A stretch of DNA of 44,325 nucleotides from Bog-473 sp035551835 (GTDB taxonomy: Bacteria; Actinomycetota; Acidimicrobiia; Acidimicrobiales; RAAP-2): positions 1 to 44,325 of the forward strand of contig DASZMN010000116.1 of NCBI GenBank assembly GCA_035551835.1, read 5' to 3'. Positions within the stretch are counted from its first letter, which is position 1, and each line of letters starts with the position of its first letter. The translations under genes and the position numbers were made by a program. Of the stretch, positions 9,394-17,312 are shown one piece after another. Below the pieces are notes generated by a model. It was not told the origin of the DNA and made no database searches. It saw only the letters and a program-made list of their open reading frames with translations.

Positions 9394-10365
9394 CTAGACC
9401 AGGTTGTCGCCTCCGAAGAGCTCGGAGACCGAGGTGTCCTCGAATACGGCGTCGATGGCGTCGGCGATGATCTTGGCCACCGAGAGCACCTCGAGCTTGT
9501 CGAAGGAGCGGTCCTCGGCCACGGGCAGCGTGTCGGTCACGACCACCCGTGAGATCGGCGCCACCTTCAAGCGGTCGACCGCCGGGTCCGAGAGCACGCC
9601 GTGGGTCGCCATGGCGCAGATCTCCGACGCCCCCGATTCAGCGAGGAGCTCGGCCGCGGCGCAGATCGTCCCGGCGGTGTCGATCATGTCGTCGATGAGC
9701 ACGCAGTGGCGGCCCTCGACGTCGCCGATGACGTGGCGGGCCTGCACCTCGTTGTAGGTCCCCCGCGGCCGCGTCTTGTGGATCAGGGCCAGGTCGCATC
9801 CGAGATGCTGGCTGTAGCGCTCGGCCACCTTCACCCGACCGGCGTCAGGCGCCACCACGACCACGTCGTCGCCGAAGTGCTCCTTCATGTAGGCCTCGAG
9901 GACCGGCGCCGCGACCAGGTGGTCGAAGGGCGTGTCGAAGAAGCCCTGGATCTGGCCGGAGTGCAGGTCGACCGAGACGACCCGGTCGGCGCCGGCCGCC
10001 GACAGCATGTCGGCAACCAGCTTGGCGGTGATGGGCTCGCGGCCGGTGGACTTGCGGTCCTGGCGAGAGTAGCCGTAGTAGGGACAGACCGCCGTGATGC
10101 GCTTCGCCGACGCACGCTTGGCCGCGTCGATCATGATCAGCTGCTCCATGAGTGAATCGTTGACCGGGCTGGCGTGCGTCTGGATGATGAAGACGTCGCA
10201 GCCGCGGATGGAGATGTCGTACTTGCAGTAGATCTCCCCGTTCGCGAACTCGCGCAGGTTGGCCTGCCCGAGCTCGACGCCCAGGTGGCCCGCGATGTCC
10301 CGGGCCAGTGACGGGTGGGCTCGGCCGGAGACCAGCTCGAGTCGTCTACGGGGGATCAGCTCCAC
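9394..10365 (-). CDS. prs: Ribose-phosphate pyrophosphokinase (PRPP synthetase)
   Basis: Makes phosphoribosyl pyrophosphate from ribose-5-phosphate and ATP for nucleotide, His and Trp synthesis; 323 aa, class I length. Visible motifs are FANGEIYCKYDISIRG, PYYGYSRQDRKSTGREPITAK, VDLHSGQIQGFFD, the flexible-loop KTRPRGTYNEVQ region and the PRPP-binding signature VLIDDMIDTAGTIC. The start is GTG, giving MELIPRRRLELVSG. A TAGCGT box sits exactly 7 nt upstream of this GTG, suggesting a leaderless transcript independent of glmU, whose stop is 21 nt upstream. The glmU-prs pairing is common in Gram-positives. Confidence 0.97.
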   Translation of the reverse strand: MELIPRRRLELVSGRAHPSLARDIAGHLGVELGQANLREFANGEIYCKYDISIRGCDVFIIQTHASPVNDSLMEQLIMIDAAKRASAKRITAVCPYYGYSRQDRKSTGREPITAKLVADMLSAAGADRVVSVDLHSGQIQGFFDTPFDHLVAAPVLEAYMKEHFGDDVVVVAPDAGRVKVAERYSQHLGCDLALIHKTRPRGTYNEVQARHVIGDVEGRHCVLIDDMIDTAGTICAAAELLAESGASEICAMATHGVLSDPAVDRLKVAPISRVVVTDTLPVAEDRSFDKLEVLSVAKIIADAIDAVFEDTSVSELFGGDNLV

Positions 10366-10372
10366 GGGGCAG

Positions 10373-10378
10373 ACGCTA
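10373..10378 (-). promoter_or_regulatory. Probable leaderless -10 box of prs
   Basis: TAGCGT (minus strand) matches TAnnnT and lies 7 nt before the prs GTG, placing the transcription start at or next to the start codon. No Shine-Dalgarno sequence fits in between. Confidence 0.5.
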
Positions 10379-10386
10379 TCGCCCCG

Positions 10387-11499
10387 TCAGCCCTCCGGCC
10401 CCCGGAGGACCGAGTGGGGCGGCACCACCGCGCCGGCCGCCACTTCGGCGCCGGCCTCGAGGACGCTGTAGGGACCAACCCGCGCGCCGTCGCCGATGGT
10501 CGCCCGGACGCACTTGCTGGCCTCGACCACGGCACCCTTGCCCACGATGGTCTCGGTGAGCAGGCTGTTGGGACCGATCTCGGAGCCGGCGCCTACCCGG
10601 CACGTGCCGCGCAGGATCACGCCGGGCAACAGCGACACGTCCGCCTCCAGCTCGGTGTCGGCGTCCACGTAGGTCCGTTCGGGATCCCACATCGTGACCC
10701 CGCGCCGCATCCAGCGCTCGTTGATGCGGTCGCGCAACTCCGCCTCGGCGACCGCCAGCTGGGCCCGGTCGTTGACCCCCGCGGCCTCCATCGAGTCGGG
10801 CAGGACCAGCGACCGCACCGTGTAGCCGGCACTGCTCAGCACCGCGACGGCATCGGTCAGGTAGTACTCGCCCTGCGCGTTCGCCGGGCTGAGCCGGCGC
10901 AGCGTCGGCGCCAGGATGCTGCGCCGGAAGCAGTAGATCGACGTGTTGACCTCGTCGATCTCCCGCTCCTCGTCGGTGGCGTCGGCTTCCTCGACGACGC
11001 GGGCCACATCGCCATCCTTGCCGTGCACGACCCGGCCGTAGCCCGATGGGCTCTCGACCACCGCGGTGAGCAGCGTGGCGCCTGCGTCCTCCGTCCGGTG
11101 CGCCCGCACGAGCGCGGCCAACGTCTGCGGCCGCAGGAGCGGCGTGTCACCGGGGAGCACGACCACGTCCTCCCCTTCGTCGTCGTCGTCGGGAAGGCCG
11201 GTCAGCCCGACGGCCAGCGCATCGCCGGTGCCCGAGCGGGTGAGTTGTTCGACGAATTCGATCTCCATCGTCGACGGCGCGTGCTGCACCAACGTCTTGG
11301 TGACCCACTCGCCGCGGTGGCCGACGACGACCACGACCCGCCGAACGTGGATCTCGGCCATGGCGTCGAGGACGTGCAGGATCATCGGCCGGCCACACAG
11401 CAGGTGCAGCGGTTTGGGCCGCTCGGAACGCATGCGTGTGCCTTCGCCGGCGGCCAGGACGACGGCGGACAGGCGGCGCGCTTCGGGCATCGACCGCAT
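10387..11499 (-). CDS. glmU: GlmU-type N-acetylglucosamine-1-phosphate uridyltransferase, acetyltransferase half missing
   Basis: Makes UDP-GlcNAc for peptidoglycan. The uridyltransferase domain (~1-240) is intact: VVLAAGEGTRMRSERPKPLH, GTGDALAVGL, VLPGDTPLLRP, SGYGRVVHG, EVNTSIYCF, NAQGEYYLTDAVAV and AAGVNDRAQLA. Left-handed beta-helix hexapeptides begin near 270 but the protein stops at 370 aa, against about 450-480 for bifunctional GlmU. The helix turns that hold the acetyltransferase His, Lys and Asn residues are absent. The Arg of the GPFARLRPG turn is replaced (GPYSVLEAG). Only 21 nt separate the stop from prs, so no displaced 3' fragment exists here. An ATG at 11490 is an alternative start, with a weak TAAGAA 8 nt before it. 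Confidence 0.88.
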   Translation of the reverse strand: MRSMPEARRLSAVVLAAGEGTRMRSERPKPLHLLCGRPMILHVLDAMAEIHVRRVVVVVGHRGEWVTKTLVQHAPSTMEIEFVEQLTRSGTGDALAVGLTGLPDDDDEGEDVVVLPGDTPLLRPQTLAALVRAHRTEDAGATLLTAVVESPSGYGRVVHGKDGDVARVVEEADATDEEREIDEVNTSIYCFRRSILAPTLRRLSPANAQGEYYLTDAVAVLSSAGYTVRSLVLPDSMEAAGVNDRAQLAVAEAELRDRINERWMRRGVTMWDPERTYVDADTELEADVSLLPGVILRGTCRVGAGSEIGPNSLLTETIVGKGAVVEASKCVRATIGDGARVGPYSVLEAGAEVAAGAVVPPHSVLRGPEG

Positions 11500-11545
11500 T
11501 CTTAGCCCGCCGGGCCGTCCGGCGTGCGTATGGGAAACTGCCGGG

Positions 11546-12454
11546 GTGCCCGAGCTGATCCCTTACGACGAGTTCGGGCTGTTCCACGAGAACGCGGCCG
11601 AATACGGCCTTCCCTTCGACGGCCCTCCCGACGTGCGGCGGGTGGACGTCGAGGTGTCGCCCGGCCGACGCGTCTCGAGCCTCCTGTGGGGCGCCGAGAC
11701 CGGGGGCCCCGAGCTGGTGCTCGTCCACGGCGGGGCCCAGAACGCGCACACGTGGGACACCGTGGCGCTCGCCCTCGGCAGGCCGCTCCTCGCGGTGGAC
11801 CTCCCCGGACACGGCCACTCCGATGGCGGTCCGGAGGGCTCCATCTCGGCCAACAGCAACGGGCGGGACCTGGCCACCGTCGTCGCCGAGCTCGCGCCCG
11901 CCGCCCGCGGCGTCGTCGGCATGTCGCTGGGCGGCATTTCCTCCCTTGCGCTGGCCGCGCACGCCCCCGGACTCGTTGGTGCGCTGGTCCTCGTCGACGT
12001 CACCCCGGGGGTCAACGCCGAGAAGGCAGCGCCGATCACGAACTTCATCAACGGCCCGACCAGCTTCGAGAGCTTCGACGACCTGCTGGCTCGCACGATC
12101 GAACACAACCCGGGCCGCTCCGAGTCCTCGCTGCGACGGGGCATCCTGCACAATGCGGTCCAACGCGAGGACGGCAGCTGGGTCTGGCGCTACGCCCGCT
12201 TCCGCACCGATCCGTCCCGGGCGCACCCCGAATTCGGCGACCTGTGGGACGCGGTCTCCGGGCTCACCGTGCCCGTGCTCCTCGTGCGCGGGCTCGCCTG
12301 GTCGGTGGTCGACGACAACGACGTGGCCGAACTCCTGCGCCGCCAACCCGGGGCCCAGGTGGTGGGAGTCGAGGGTGCGGGCCACAGCGTCCAGGGAGAC
12401 CGGCCCCTCGAGCTGGCCGCCATCCTGTCCGACTTCTTCTACCCGGAGGGATGA
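11546..12454 (+). CDS. Alpha/beta-fold hydrolase
   Basis: Soluble 302-aa hydrolase of unknown substrate. The fold's landmarks are clear: the oxyanion strand LVLVHGGAQNAHTWD, DLPGHGHSDGG after strand 4, the nucleophile elbow VGMSLGGISSLALAAHAP with catalytic Ser, a late strand VPVLLVRGLAW, and the catalytic-His segment VEGAGHSVQGDRP. The N-terminal ~45 residues are a cap-like extension. GTG at 11546 is the first start after the divergent glmU; a long open frame further upstream only shadows glmU. The stop overlaps the next gene by 4 nt (ATGA), so the two are cotranscribed. Esterase, epoxide hydrolase or ring-cleavage product hydrolase are all possible. Confidence 0.8.
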   Translation: MPELIPYDEFGLFHENAAEYGLPFDGPPDVRRVDVEVSPGRRVSSLLWGAETGGPELVLVHGGAQNAHTWDTVALALGRPLLAVDLPGHGHSDGGPEGSISANSNGRDLATVVAELAPAARGVVGMSLGGISSLALAAHAPGLVGALVLVDVTPGVNAEKAAPITNFINGPTSFESFDDLLARTIEHNPGRSESSLRRGILHNAVQREDGSWVWRYARFRTDPSRAHPEFGDLWDAVSGLTVPVLLVRGLAWSVVDDNDVAELLRRQPGAQVVGVEGAGHSVQGDRPLELAAILSDFFYPEG

Positions 12455-12798
12455 TGGACAAGAGCGTGTGGCTGTCGCGGCGCGCCCTCAAGCTGCACGC
12501 GGTGATCCTCATCGTGGTGCCCGGCTTCATGGCGCTGTGCATCTGGCAGATCACCCGTGCCGTGGGGGGCAACAGCCTGAGTTGGGCCTACGTCTTCGAG
12601 TGGCCCCTCTTCGCCGCCTACGCGGTCTACATGTGGTGGCGCATCCTGCACGAGAACCCCGAACCCGTTGCGGTGACGGCAGAGAACGGCCATGCGCCCG
12701 CAGCGGCGCCCGCCCCACCGGCGGACGAGGCCGAGCTGGCGGCCTACAACGACTACCTGGCCCGCCTGGCCGAACGGGACCGCGCCGCCGGTCATTGA
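12451..12798 (+). CDS. Small two-helix membrane protein, function unknown
   Basis: The 115-aa product begins MMDKSVWLSRRALKLH and has two predicted membrane helices, about 17-35 (AVILIVVPGFMALCIWQI) and 45-62 (LSWAYVFEWPLFAAYAVYMW). A proline/alanine linker and a charged C-terminal helix (EAELAAYNDYLARLAERD) follow, probably cytoplasmic. ATG at 12451 overlaps the hydrolase stop; a second ATG follows at once, and GGAGG lies just upstream. I recognise no family motif that assigns a function. The overlap with the hydrolase suggests coexpression. Confidence 0.75.
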   Translation: MMDKSVWLSRRALKLHAVILIVVPGFMALCIWQITRAVGGNSLSWAYVFEWPLFAAYAVYMWWRILHENPEPVAVTAENGHAPAAAPAPPADEAELAAYNDYLARLAERDRAAGH

Positions 12799-12818
12799 CC
12801 GCCGGGGGACGTGTCGTG

Positions 12819-12891
12819 TTCCGGGGGGAGGGCTCGAACCTCCAACATCCGGCTCCAAAGGCCGACGTTCTGCCGATTGAACTACCCCGGA
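12819..12891 (-). tRNA. tRNA-Gln (anticodon TTG)
   Basis: The minus strand folds into a standard cloverleaf. The 7-bp acceptor is TCCGGGG/CCCCGGA. The D arm contains GTTCAATCGGCAGAAC. The anticodon stem TCGGC/GCCGG closes loop CTTTGGA, with anticodon TTG. The T arm is GGAGG-TTCGAGC-CCTCC. The discriminator is A. A full CCA is not encoded: ACA follows the acceptor. The gene stands alone between the small membrane protein and the response-regulator gene. Confidence 0.95.
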
Positions 12892-12977
12892 ATGGGAGAA
12901 GCGCCCGCGAGAGGTTAGGCCTCGTGGCGGCGGCGGGTGTGCGTGGGCGCGTCCGCTGGGCCACGAGGTCGGCGGCG

Positions 12978-12983
12978 TAACCT
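12978..12983 (+). promoter_or_regulatory. Probable leaderless -10 box of the response regulator
   Basis: TAACCT matches TAnnnT and ends 6 nt before the GTG at 12990. There is no Shine-Dalgarno sequence in the six-base gap, so transcription probably starts at the start codon. Confidence 0.55.
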
Positions 12984-12989
12984 CGCCTC

Positions 12990-13661
12990 GTGCGCATCCT
13001 GGTGGTGGACGACGACCTCGCCGTCCGCCGTTCGATCGACCGCGCCCTGCGCCTCGAGGGCTACGAGGTGGTGACGGTCCCCTCGGGCGGCGAGGCGCTC
13101 GAGGAGCTGGCCCAGACGCCGCCCGAGGCCCTCATCCTCGATCTCGGCCTGCCCGACCTCGACGGACTGACCGTATGCCGGCGCATGCGATCCGCCGGCG
13201 ACGACACCCCGGTACTGATGCTCACCGCACGCGACGCTGTCGATGACCGGGTCCAGGGTCTCGACGCCGGCGCCGACGACTATCTGGTCAAGCCCTTCGC
13301 GCTGGCCGAGCTCCTCGCCCGTCTGCGCGCCTTGCTGCGCCGCCGCTTCGAGGGCGAGGGAGGGTTGTTGCGCGTTGGCGACCTGACCTTGAACCTCTCG
13401 ACCCGCGAGGGCCAACGAGGCGAGCGGGCCTTCTCCCTGACGAGGATCGAGTTCGATCTCCTCGAGATGTTCTTGCGCCACCCGCGCCAGGTCCTCACGC
13501 GCGAGGTGCTGCTCAATCGGGTGTGGGGTTTCGACTTCGATTCGGGGACCAACTCGCTCGCCGTCTACGTGGGGTACCTGCGTCGCAAGCTCGAGGAAGG
13601 GGGCGAGCCCCGCTGCATCCAGACCGTGCGCGGGGTCGGCTACGTGCTGCGGGACGCGTGA
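12990..13661 (+). CDS. OmpR-family response regulator (MprA/PrrA-like)
   Basis: Two-component DNA-binding regulator, 223 aa. The receiver domain (1-~118) has the acidic pocket VVDDD, phospho-acceptor Asp in LDLGLPDLDG, the Thr of MLTARD and Lys in KPF. A winged-helix trans_reg_C domain (~128-222) shows FSLTRIEFDLLEMFLRHP, LTREVLLNRVWG and IQTVRGVGYVLRD. It overlaps the next gene, a sensor kinase, by 4 nt (GTGA), so the pair is cotranscribed. The sequence most resembles the MprA/PrrA group, which responds to envelope stress or nutrient state in other actinobacteria. The signal sensed here cannot be read from sequence. Confidence 0.95.
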   Translation: MRILVVDDDLAVRRSIDRALRLEGYEVVTVPSGGEALEELAQTPPEALILDLGLPDLDGLTVCRRMRSAGDDTPVLMLTARDAVDDRVQGLDAGADDYLVKPFALAELLARLRALLRRRFEGEGGLLRVGDLTLNLSTREGQRGERAFSLTRIEFDLLEMFLRHPRQVLTREVLLNRVWGFDFDSGTNSLAVYVGYLRRKLEEGGEPRCIQTVRGVGYVLRDA

Positions 13662-14998
13662 CCTTTCGCACCCGCCTCGTACTGGCCACCACCGTCGCCG
13701 TCGTGGCCGCCGTGCTCGCGGCATCGAGCGGCGCCTTCCTCGTCGCCCGCAACACGCTCCTCCAGGCGGCCGACAACTCGCTCACCACCGCGGCGCAGAA
13801 GCTGCTCGCCGGACAGCAGATCGGGTCCACCACGGCCACGTTGGGCCAGGTGATCAACTCCAGCGGCGCGGTCGTCTCCGGCGGCGGGCTCCCGGTGACC
13901 GGTCAGGTGCGCCTCGTCGCGGTGAACCTGGCGCCGGCCTTCTTCACGACCGTGACGGTGGAGGGGAACCAGATGCGCGAGCTCGTCGAGCACCTGCCCA
14001 ACGACACCCCCGTGGACTCGGGTGTCCTCCCCAACGGTGGCGCGCTGCAGATCGCCACCCTGTTCAACGCCAACTCGGAGCTCAAGACGCTCGCCCTCCT
14101 GCTCGGCGTCGTCGCGCTGATCGGTGTCCTCCTGGCGGTCGTGCTGGGTTGGCTCGTGGCGCGCACGGCACTCGTCCCGTTGAATTCGCTGACCGACACC
14201 GTCGAGGACGTGGCCGAGACGACGGACATGTCGCGTCGCCTCTCACCGGGAGGGTCCGACGAGCTCGGCCGGCTTCGGCGCACCTTCAACCGCTTGCTCG
14301 AAGCCCTCGAGTCCTCGCGGCGCGCCCAGAGCCAGCTGGTGCTCGACGCGTCGCACGAGCTGCGGACCCCGCTCACCAGCCTGCGGACGAACCTCGAGGT
14401 GATCCGCCGGGTCGACGAGCTGAGCGCCGAAGACCGTTCCGTCCTCGTTGACGACGTCTTGGTGCAGCTCCAGGAGCTCACCGACTTGGTGGGCGACCTC
14501 GCCGAGCTGGCCCGCGGCGACCAGCAGCCGGCGCCGCGCGAGCCGTTGCGCCTCGACCTGTTGGTGCGCGACGCGGTGAGCCTGCAAACCACCCATGGCC
14601 GCGCCCAGGACGTGACGTTCGACCTCCGCGCCGAGCCCTGCTGGGTCGAGGGCCACGCCGACCGACTCGGGCGCGCCGTGGGCAACCTGCTCGACAACGC
14701 TCGCAAGTGGAGCCCACCGGGACAGACGGTGTCCGTGGAGTGCCGTGACGGTACCGTCGTCGTGCACGACCGCGGCCCGGGGATCGCCGACGCCGACCTG
14801 CCGCACATCTTCGACCGCTTCTACCGCTCCCCCGAAGCCCGCGGCCTCCCCGGGTCAGGCCTCGGCCTGGCCATCGTGGCGCAGGTCGCCAAGGCCGAAG
14901 GTGGCACGGTCCTGGCGGAGAACGATCCGGCGGGCGGTGCCCGCATGTCGCTCCGGCTGCCCACCGTGCCCGGGCCCGAGGACGCCCAACCCGGGTAG
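13658..14998 (+). CDS. Membrane sensor histidine kinase (MprB/PrrB-like)
   Basis: Partner kinase of the preceding regulator; 446 aa from the GTG at 13658. TM1 is about residues 8-30, an extracytoplasmic sensor region spans about 31-145, and TM2 is about 148-172 (LALLLGVVALIGVLLAVVLG). A HAMP linker follows (LVPLNSLTDTVEDVAETTD). HisKA has the phospho-acceptor in LDASHELRTPLTSLRTN. The HATPase_c domain has N box GRAVGNLLDNARKW, G1 DRGPGIADADLPHIF and G2 GSGLGLAIVAQVA. The sensor loop has no motif I recognise. All catalytic boxes are intact. Confidence 0.94.
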   Translation: MTFRTRLVLATTVAVVAAVLAASSGAFLVARNTLLQAADNSLTTAAQKLLAGQQIGSTTATLGQVINSSGAVVSGGGLPVTGQVRLVAVNLAPAFFTTVTVEGNQMRELVEHLPNDTPVDSGVLPNGGALQIATLFNANSELKTLALLLGVVALIGVLLAVVLGWLVARTALVPLNSLTDTVEDVAETTDMSRRLSPGGSDELGRLRRTFNRLLEALESSRRAQSQLVLDASHELRTPLTSLRTNLEVIRRVDELSAEDRSVLVDDVLVQLQELTDLVGDLAELARGDQQPAPREPLRLDLLVRDAVSLQTTHGRAQDVTFDLRAEPCWVEGHADRLGRAVGNLLDNARKWSPPGQTVSVECRDGTVVVHDRGPGIADADLPHIFDRFYRSPEARGLPGSGLGLAIVAQVAKAEGGTVLAENDPAGGARMSLRLPTVPGPEDAQPG

Positions 14999-15119
14999 GC
15001 GGGCCTCCGCCATTTCTTCGATCCTTCTTATGGGATCCCCATGCGGGCCCAAGGTCCCGACCGCACACTGGGAAGTACCCGCCGGTGGAACGAGTTTCCG
15101 CCACTCGGCCACCGGTCTC

Positions 15120-15154
15120 GCCGGCAGGGACGGATCCGCACCGTCCCTGCCGGC
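15120..15154. terminator. Bidirectional terminator between convergent genes
   Basis: Perfect 14-bp inverted repeat (GCCGGCAGGGACGG and its complement) with a 7-nt loop. It sits between the sensor-kinase stop at 14998 and the VOC-protein stop at 15171, and so could end both transcripts. No long T run follows on either strand, as is common in high-GC genomes. The rest of 14999-15119 holds nothing I can assign. Confidence 0.75.
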
Positions 15155-15170
15155 CCTCCCTCTCCATCCC

Positions 15171-15536
15171 TCAGCCCGCGACGAACTCGATCCGGTTCCC
15201 GAACGGGTCGTCCACGTACGCGCCCCGGCCCGGCTCGGCCTCGGGGTTGGGCCGCACGGCGACGCCGGCGGCCGCACACGCAACCTGCAACGCGGCCAGG
15301 TCGGAGACGACGAAGGCCGGATGGGCCTTGCGGGCCGGCCGGAAGTGCTCCTCCACCCCGAGATGCACCGCCACGTCGCCGTGGCGGAACCAACAGCCAC
15401 CACGAGCGGCCAGCGGTGCGGGCTTCGGGACGCGCGCCAGACCAAGCACCCCCGAGTAGAAGGCCTCGGCCTGCGCCTCGCGGCCGGCTGGCATGGCCAG
15501 CTGCACGTGGTCCAGCCGCACGATCTCGAACCCCAC
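15171..15536 (-). CDS. VOC-family (glyoxalase/dioxygenase fold) protein
   Basis: Single-unit vicinal-oxygen-chelate protein, 121 aa, substrate unknown. It shows the paired beta-alpha-beta-beta-beta modules: VRLDHVQLAMPAGREAQAEA, then YSGVLGL, GCWFRHGDVAVHLGVEE, HPAFVVSDLAALQ and the final YVDDPFGNRIEFVAG. The His near the N-terminus, the His in VHLGVEE and the Glu of RIEF are the usual metal ligands. A GTG at 15536 with GAGGAGG five to eight bases upstream sets the start; the frame is open further upstream but the added residues look random. It stands alone, convergent with the MprB-like kinase and divergent from bS22. Confidence 0.82.
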   Translation of the reverse strand: MGFEIVRLDHVQLAMPAGREAQAEAFYSGVLGLARVPKPAPLAARGGCWFRHGDVAVHLGVEEHFRPARKAHPAFVVSDLAALQVACAAAGVAVRPNPEAEPGRGAYVDDPFGNRIEFVAG

Positions 15537-15596
15537 CGGTGCCTCCTCGGACCCGCCCGGTTGCCGCGCGACCTGGCAGTCGGGCACCGGGACCGC

Positions 15597-15602
15597 TAGC
15601 CT
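15597..15602 (+). promoter_or_regulatory. -10 box of the bS22 gene
   Basis: TAGCCT (TAnnnT) lies 10 nt before the bS22 ATG, in the context GCTAGCCTGCCGCA. This is nearly the same as the bL37 promoter context at 21877-21890. Confidence 0.5.
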
Positions 15603-15612
15603 GCCGCACGAC

Positions 15613-15711
15613 ATGGGATCACTGATCAAAAAGCGCCGCAAGCGGATGCGCAAGAAGAAGCACAAGAAGATGCTGAAGGCGACCCGCTGGCAGCGCCGGG
15701 CGGGCAAGTAA
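15613..15711 (+). CDS. Small ribosomal protein bS22-like (AURKAIP1/COX24 domain), 32 aa
   Basis: The 32-residue, extremely basic product reads MGSLIKKRRKRMRKKKHKKM and then LKATRWQRRAGK. It matches the actinobacterial mini-protein bS22, found in mycobacterial small ribosomal subunits, and the AURKAIP1/COX24 family: GS-IKKRRKRM-KKKH-K-L--TR-QRR. Twenty of 32 residues are Lys, Arg or His. It has its own close promoter and stops 15 nt before the convergent ispE end. Such genes are often missed because of their length. The protein assignment is from family resemblance; incorporation into this organism's ribosome is inference. Confidence 0.9.
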   Translation: MGSLIKKRRKRMRKKKHKKMLKATRWQRRAGK

Positions 15712-15726
15712 CACCGCTCGGCCGGA

Positions 15727-16497
15727 TCAGTCCCCCTCCCACCCCGCCGGGACGGTGTGCACGCGCACCAGACGGGCCGCCTCACCCCTGAGTCGCAGCT
15801 CCGGCGCGTCCTCGGTGCCGGCCTCGTCCGGCCCCCCCTCCACGAACCAGGTCGAGCCGCTCCCGGCGAGGCAGGGCGCACGGCCCGCGAGGTCACCGAG
15901 CGCGTCGCGCCACGCCGCCAACCGTGGCTCGGTCACCACTGCGGCCGCCGCCAGCTCATTGGGCCCGTCATGGTTCGGCTCGTCGTCCCAGGCCCGGTAC
16001 ACGGCGGCGGTGTCCACGCCGAACGGCGGCAGCAACAGCAGATAGTCCGTCCGCACGTAACCGAGCGCGCTGACCCGCTCGCCCACCCCGCCGACCCGCG
16101 CCCGGCCCCCGACGACGCAGAATGGGACGTCCGCCCCGAGGCCGGCCGCCAGGGCGGGATCCGTGACACCGGCCCAACGCAGGATCGCCGCCGCGTCGGC
16201 CGACCCGCCGCCCAGGCCGGCCCCCACGGGAATGCGCTTCGCCAGCGTCACGGCGGCACGGCGACCACAGGCCGCCAGCGCCCGGCCGATGAGATTGTCG
16301 TCGGGCGGGGGCAGCCCGCCGGCCCGTATCCACGGCTCGGCCTCGACCACCAGGCCGCGGCCGCCCTCCTCAATCACGAGCTCGTCGGCCAGGCTCAGCG
16401 ACACCATCTCCGCCTCGAGCTCGTGGTAGCCGTCGGCGCGGACACCGCTCACCCGCAGCGAGACGGTGAGCTTGGCGGGCGCGCGCACCTTCAACAC
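15727..16497 (-). CDS. ispE: 4-diphosphocytidyl-2-C-methyl-D-erythritol kinase
   Basis: GHMP-family kinase of the MEP isoprenoid pathway; phosphorylates CDP-ME at the 2-OH. Motifs are RAPAKLTVSLRVSGVRADGY at the N-terminus, the ATP loop PVGAGLGGGSADAAA, the catalytic-Asp strand LGADVPFCVVGG, and the C-terminal glycine motif CLAGSGSTWF. I chose the GTG at 16497: GGGGGAGG ends eight bases upstream and translation then begins right before the conserved KVRAPAKL. A GTG at 16515 would add six residues. Either start overlaps the end of rsmA (7 or 25 nt), so the two are translationally coupled. Length (256 aa) is slightly short of the usual 280-300 but all motifs are present. Confidence 0.93.
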   Translation of the reverse strand: MLKVRAPAKLTVSLRVSGVRADGYHELEAEMVSLSLADELVIEEGGRGLVVEAEPWIRAGGLPPPDDNLIGRALAACGRRAAVTLAKRIPVGAGLGGGSADAAAILRWAGVTDPALAAGLGADVPFCVVGGRARVGGVGERVSALGYVRTDYLLLLPPFGVDTAAVYRAWDDEPNHDGPNELAAAAVVTEPRLAAWRDALGDLAGRAPCLAGSGSTWFVEGGPDEAGTEDAPELRLRGEAARLVRVHTVPAGWEGD

Positions 16498-17312
16498 GCC
16501 GCCAGCCTCCCCCACGCCGCGACGTCGAGTTCCTCGGCTCTCGCCTCCGGCCGGACCCCGGCCCGCACGAACGCGTCGGGGTCGACGACGCCCGCCAGGG
16601 CACGACGCAGCATCTTGCGGCGTTGGTTGAACCCGGCCCGGACCACCGTGTCGAGTCGTTCGTAGGAGACCAGCGCGGGGTCCACCGCCGGAGCCCGATG
16701 GCGCACCAGCCGCACCAGGACCGATTCCACCCGCGGTCGCGGGATGAACACGGACGCCGGGACGCGCCCGACCACCTCGGCCCGCGCGAAGTACGCGACG
16801 CGGACCGAGACGGCGCCGTAGCCTGATTCGCCCGCGGCGGCGGCCATTCGCTCACCCACCTCGCGCTGCACCATGACGAGCAGCCGGGTGACCGACGACA
16901 CCTGGGTCAGCGTCCGCAGCACCAGCGGCGTGGCCACGTTGTACGGCAGGTTGGCCACCAGGCTCCACGGACCGGCCCCGCGTTGGGCCAGGAGCGAGGC
17001 GACGTCGAGGGTCAGGGCGTCACCTTCCACCACCTCCACGCCGGCCGGTTCGACCACCGAGCGCAGCACCGGGACGAGGAGGCGATCGGTCTCCACCGCC
17101 ACGACCCGGGCCCCGGTCTCGGCGAGGGCCAGGGTCAGCGAGCCGAGCCCGGCGCCGATCTCGAGGACCCGATCACCGGACGACAGCCCGGCCAGGCGGG
17201 CGATCCGGCGCACCGTGTTGGGATCGGCGACGAAATTCTGGCCGAGGGCGCGGCTGGGCCGCAGCCCGTGCGCCGACAGCAACTGGGCGATGTCGGCGCC
17301 GGAATGGGTCAC
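16491..17312 (-). CDS. rsmA: 16S rRNA dimethyladenosine transferase (KsgA)
   Basis: Dimethylates the two adjacent adenines of the 3'-terminal helix 45 of 16S rRNA in late small-subunit assembly. SAM motif I is RVLEIGAGLGSLTLALAE, the acidic residue after strand 2 is in VVAVETD, motif IV is the diagnostic LVANLPYNVATPL, and the start region carries SRALGQNFVADPNTVRRIA. A C-terminal helical domain has RVPASVFIPRPRVESVLVRL and FNQRRKMLRRAL. The GTG at 17312 overlaps the stop of the RlpA-like gene by 4 nt (GTGA), giving 273 aa, the usual length. Confidence 0.96.
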   Translation of the reverse strand: MTHSGADIAQLLSAHGLRPSRALGQNFVADPNTVRRIARLAGLSSGDRVLEIGAGLGSLTLALAETGARVVAVETDRLLVPVLRSVVEPAGVEVVEGDALTLDVASLLAQRGAGPWSLVANLPYNVATPLVLRTLTQVSSVTRLLVMVQREVGERMAAAAGESGYGAVSVRVAYFARAEVVGRVPASVFIPRPRVESVLVRLVRHRAPAVDPALVSYERLDTVVRAGFNQRRKMLRRALAGVVDPDAFVRAGVRPEARAEELDVAAWGRLAAC

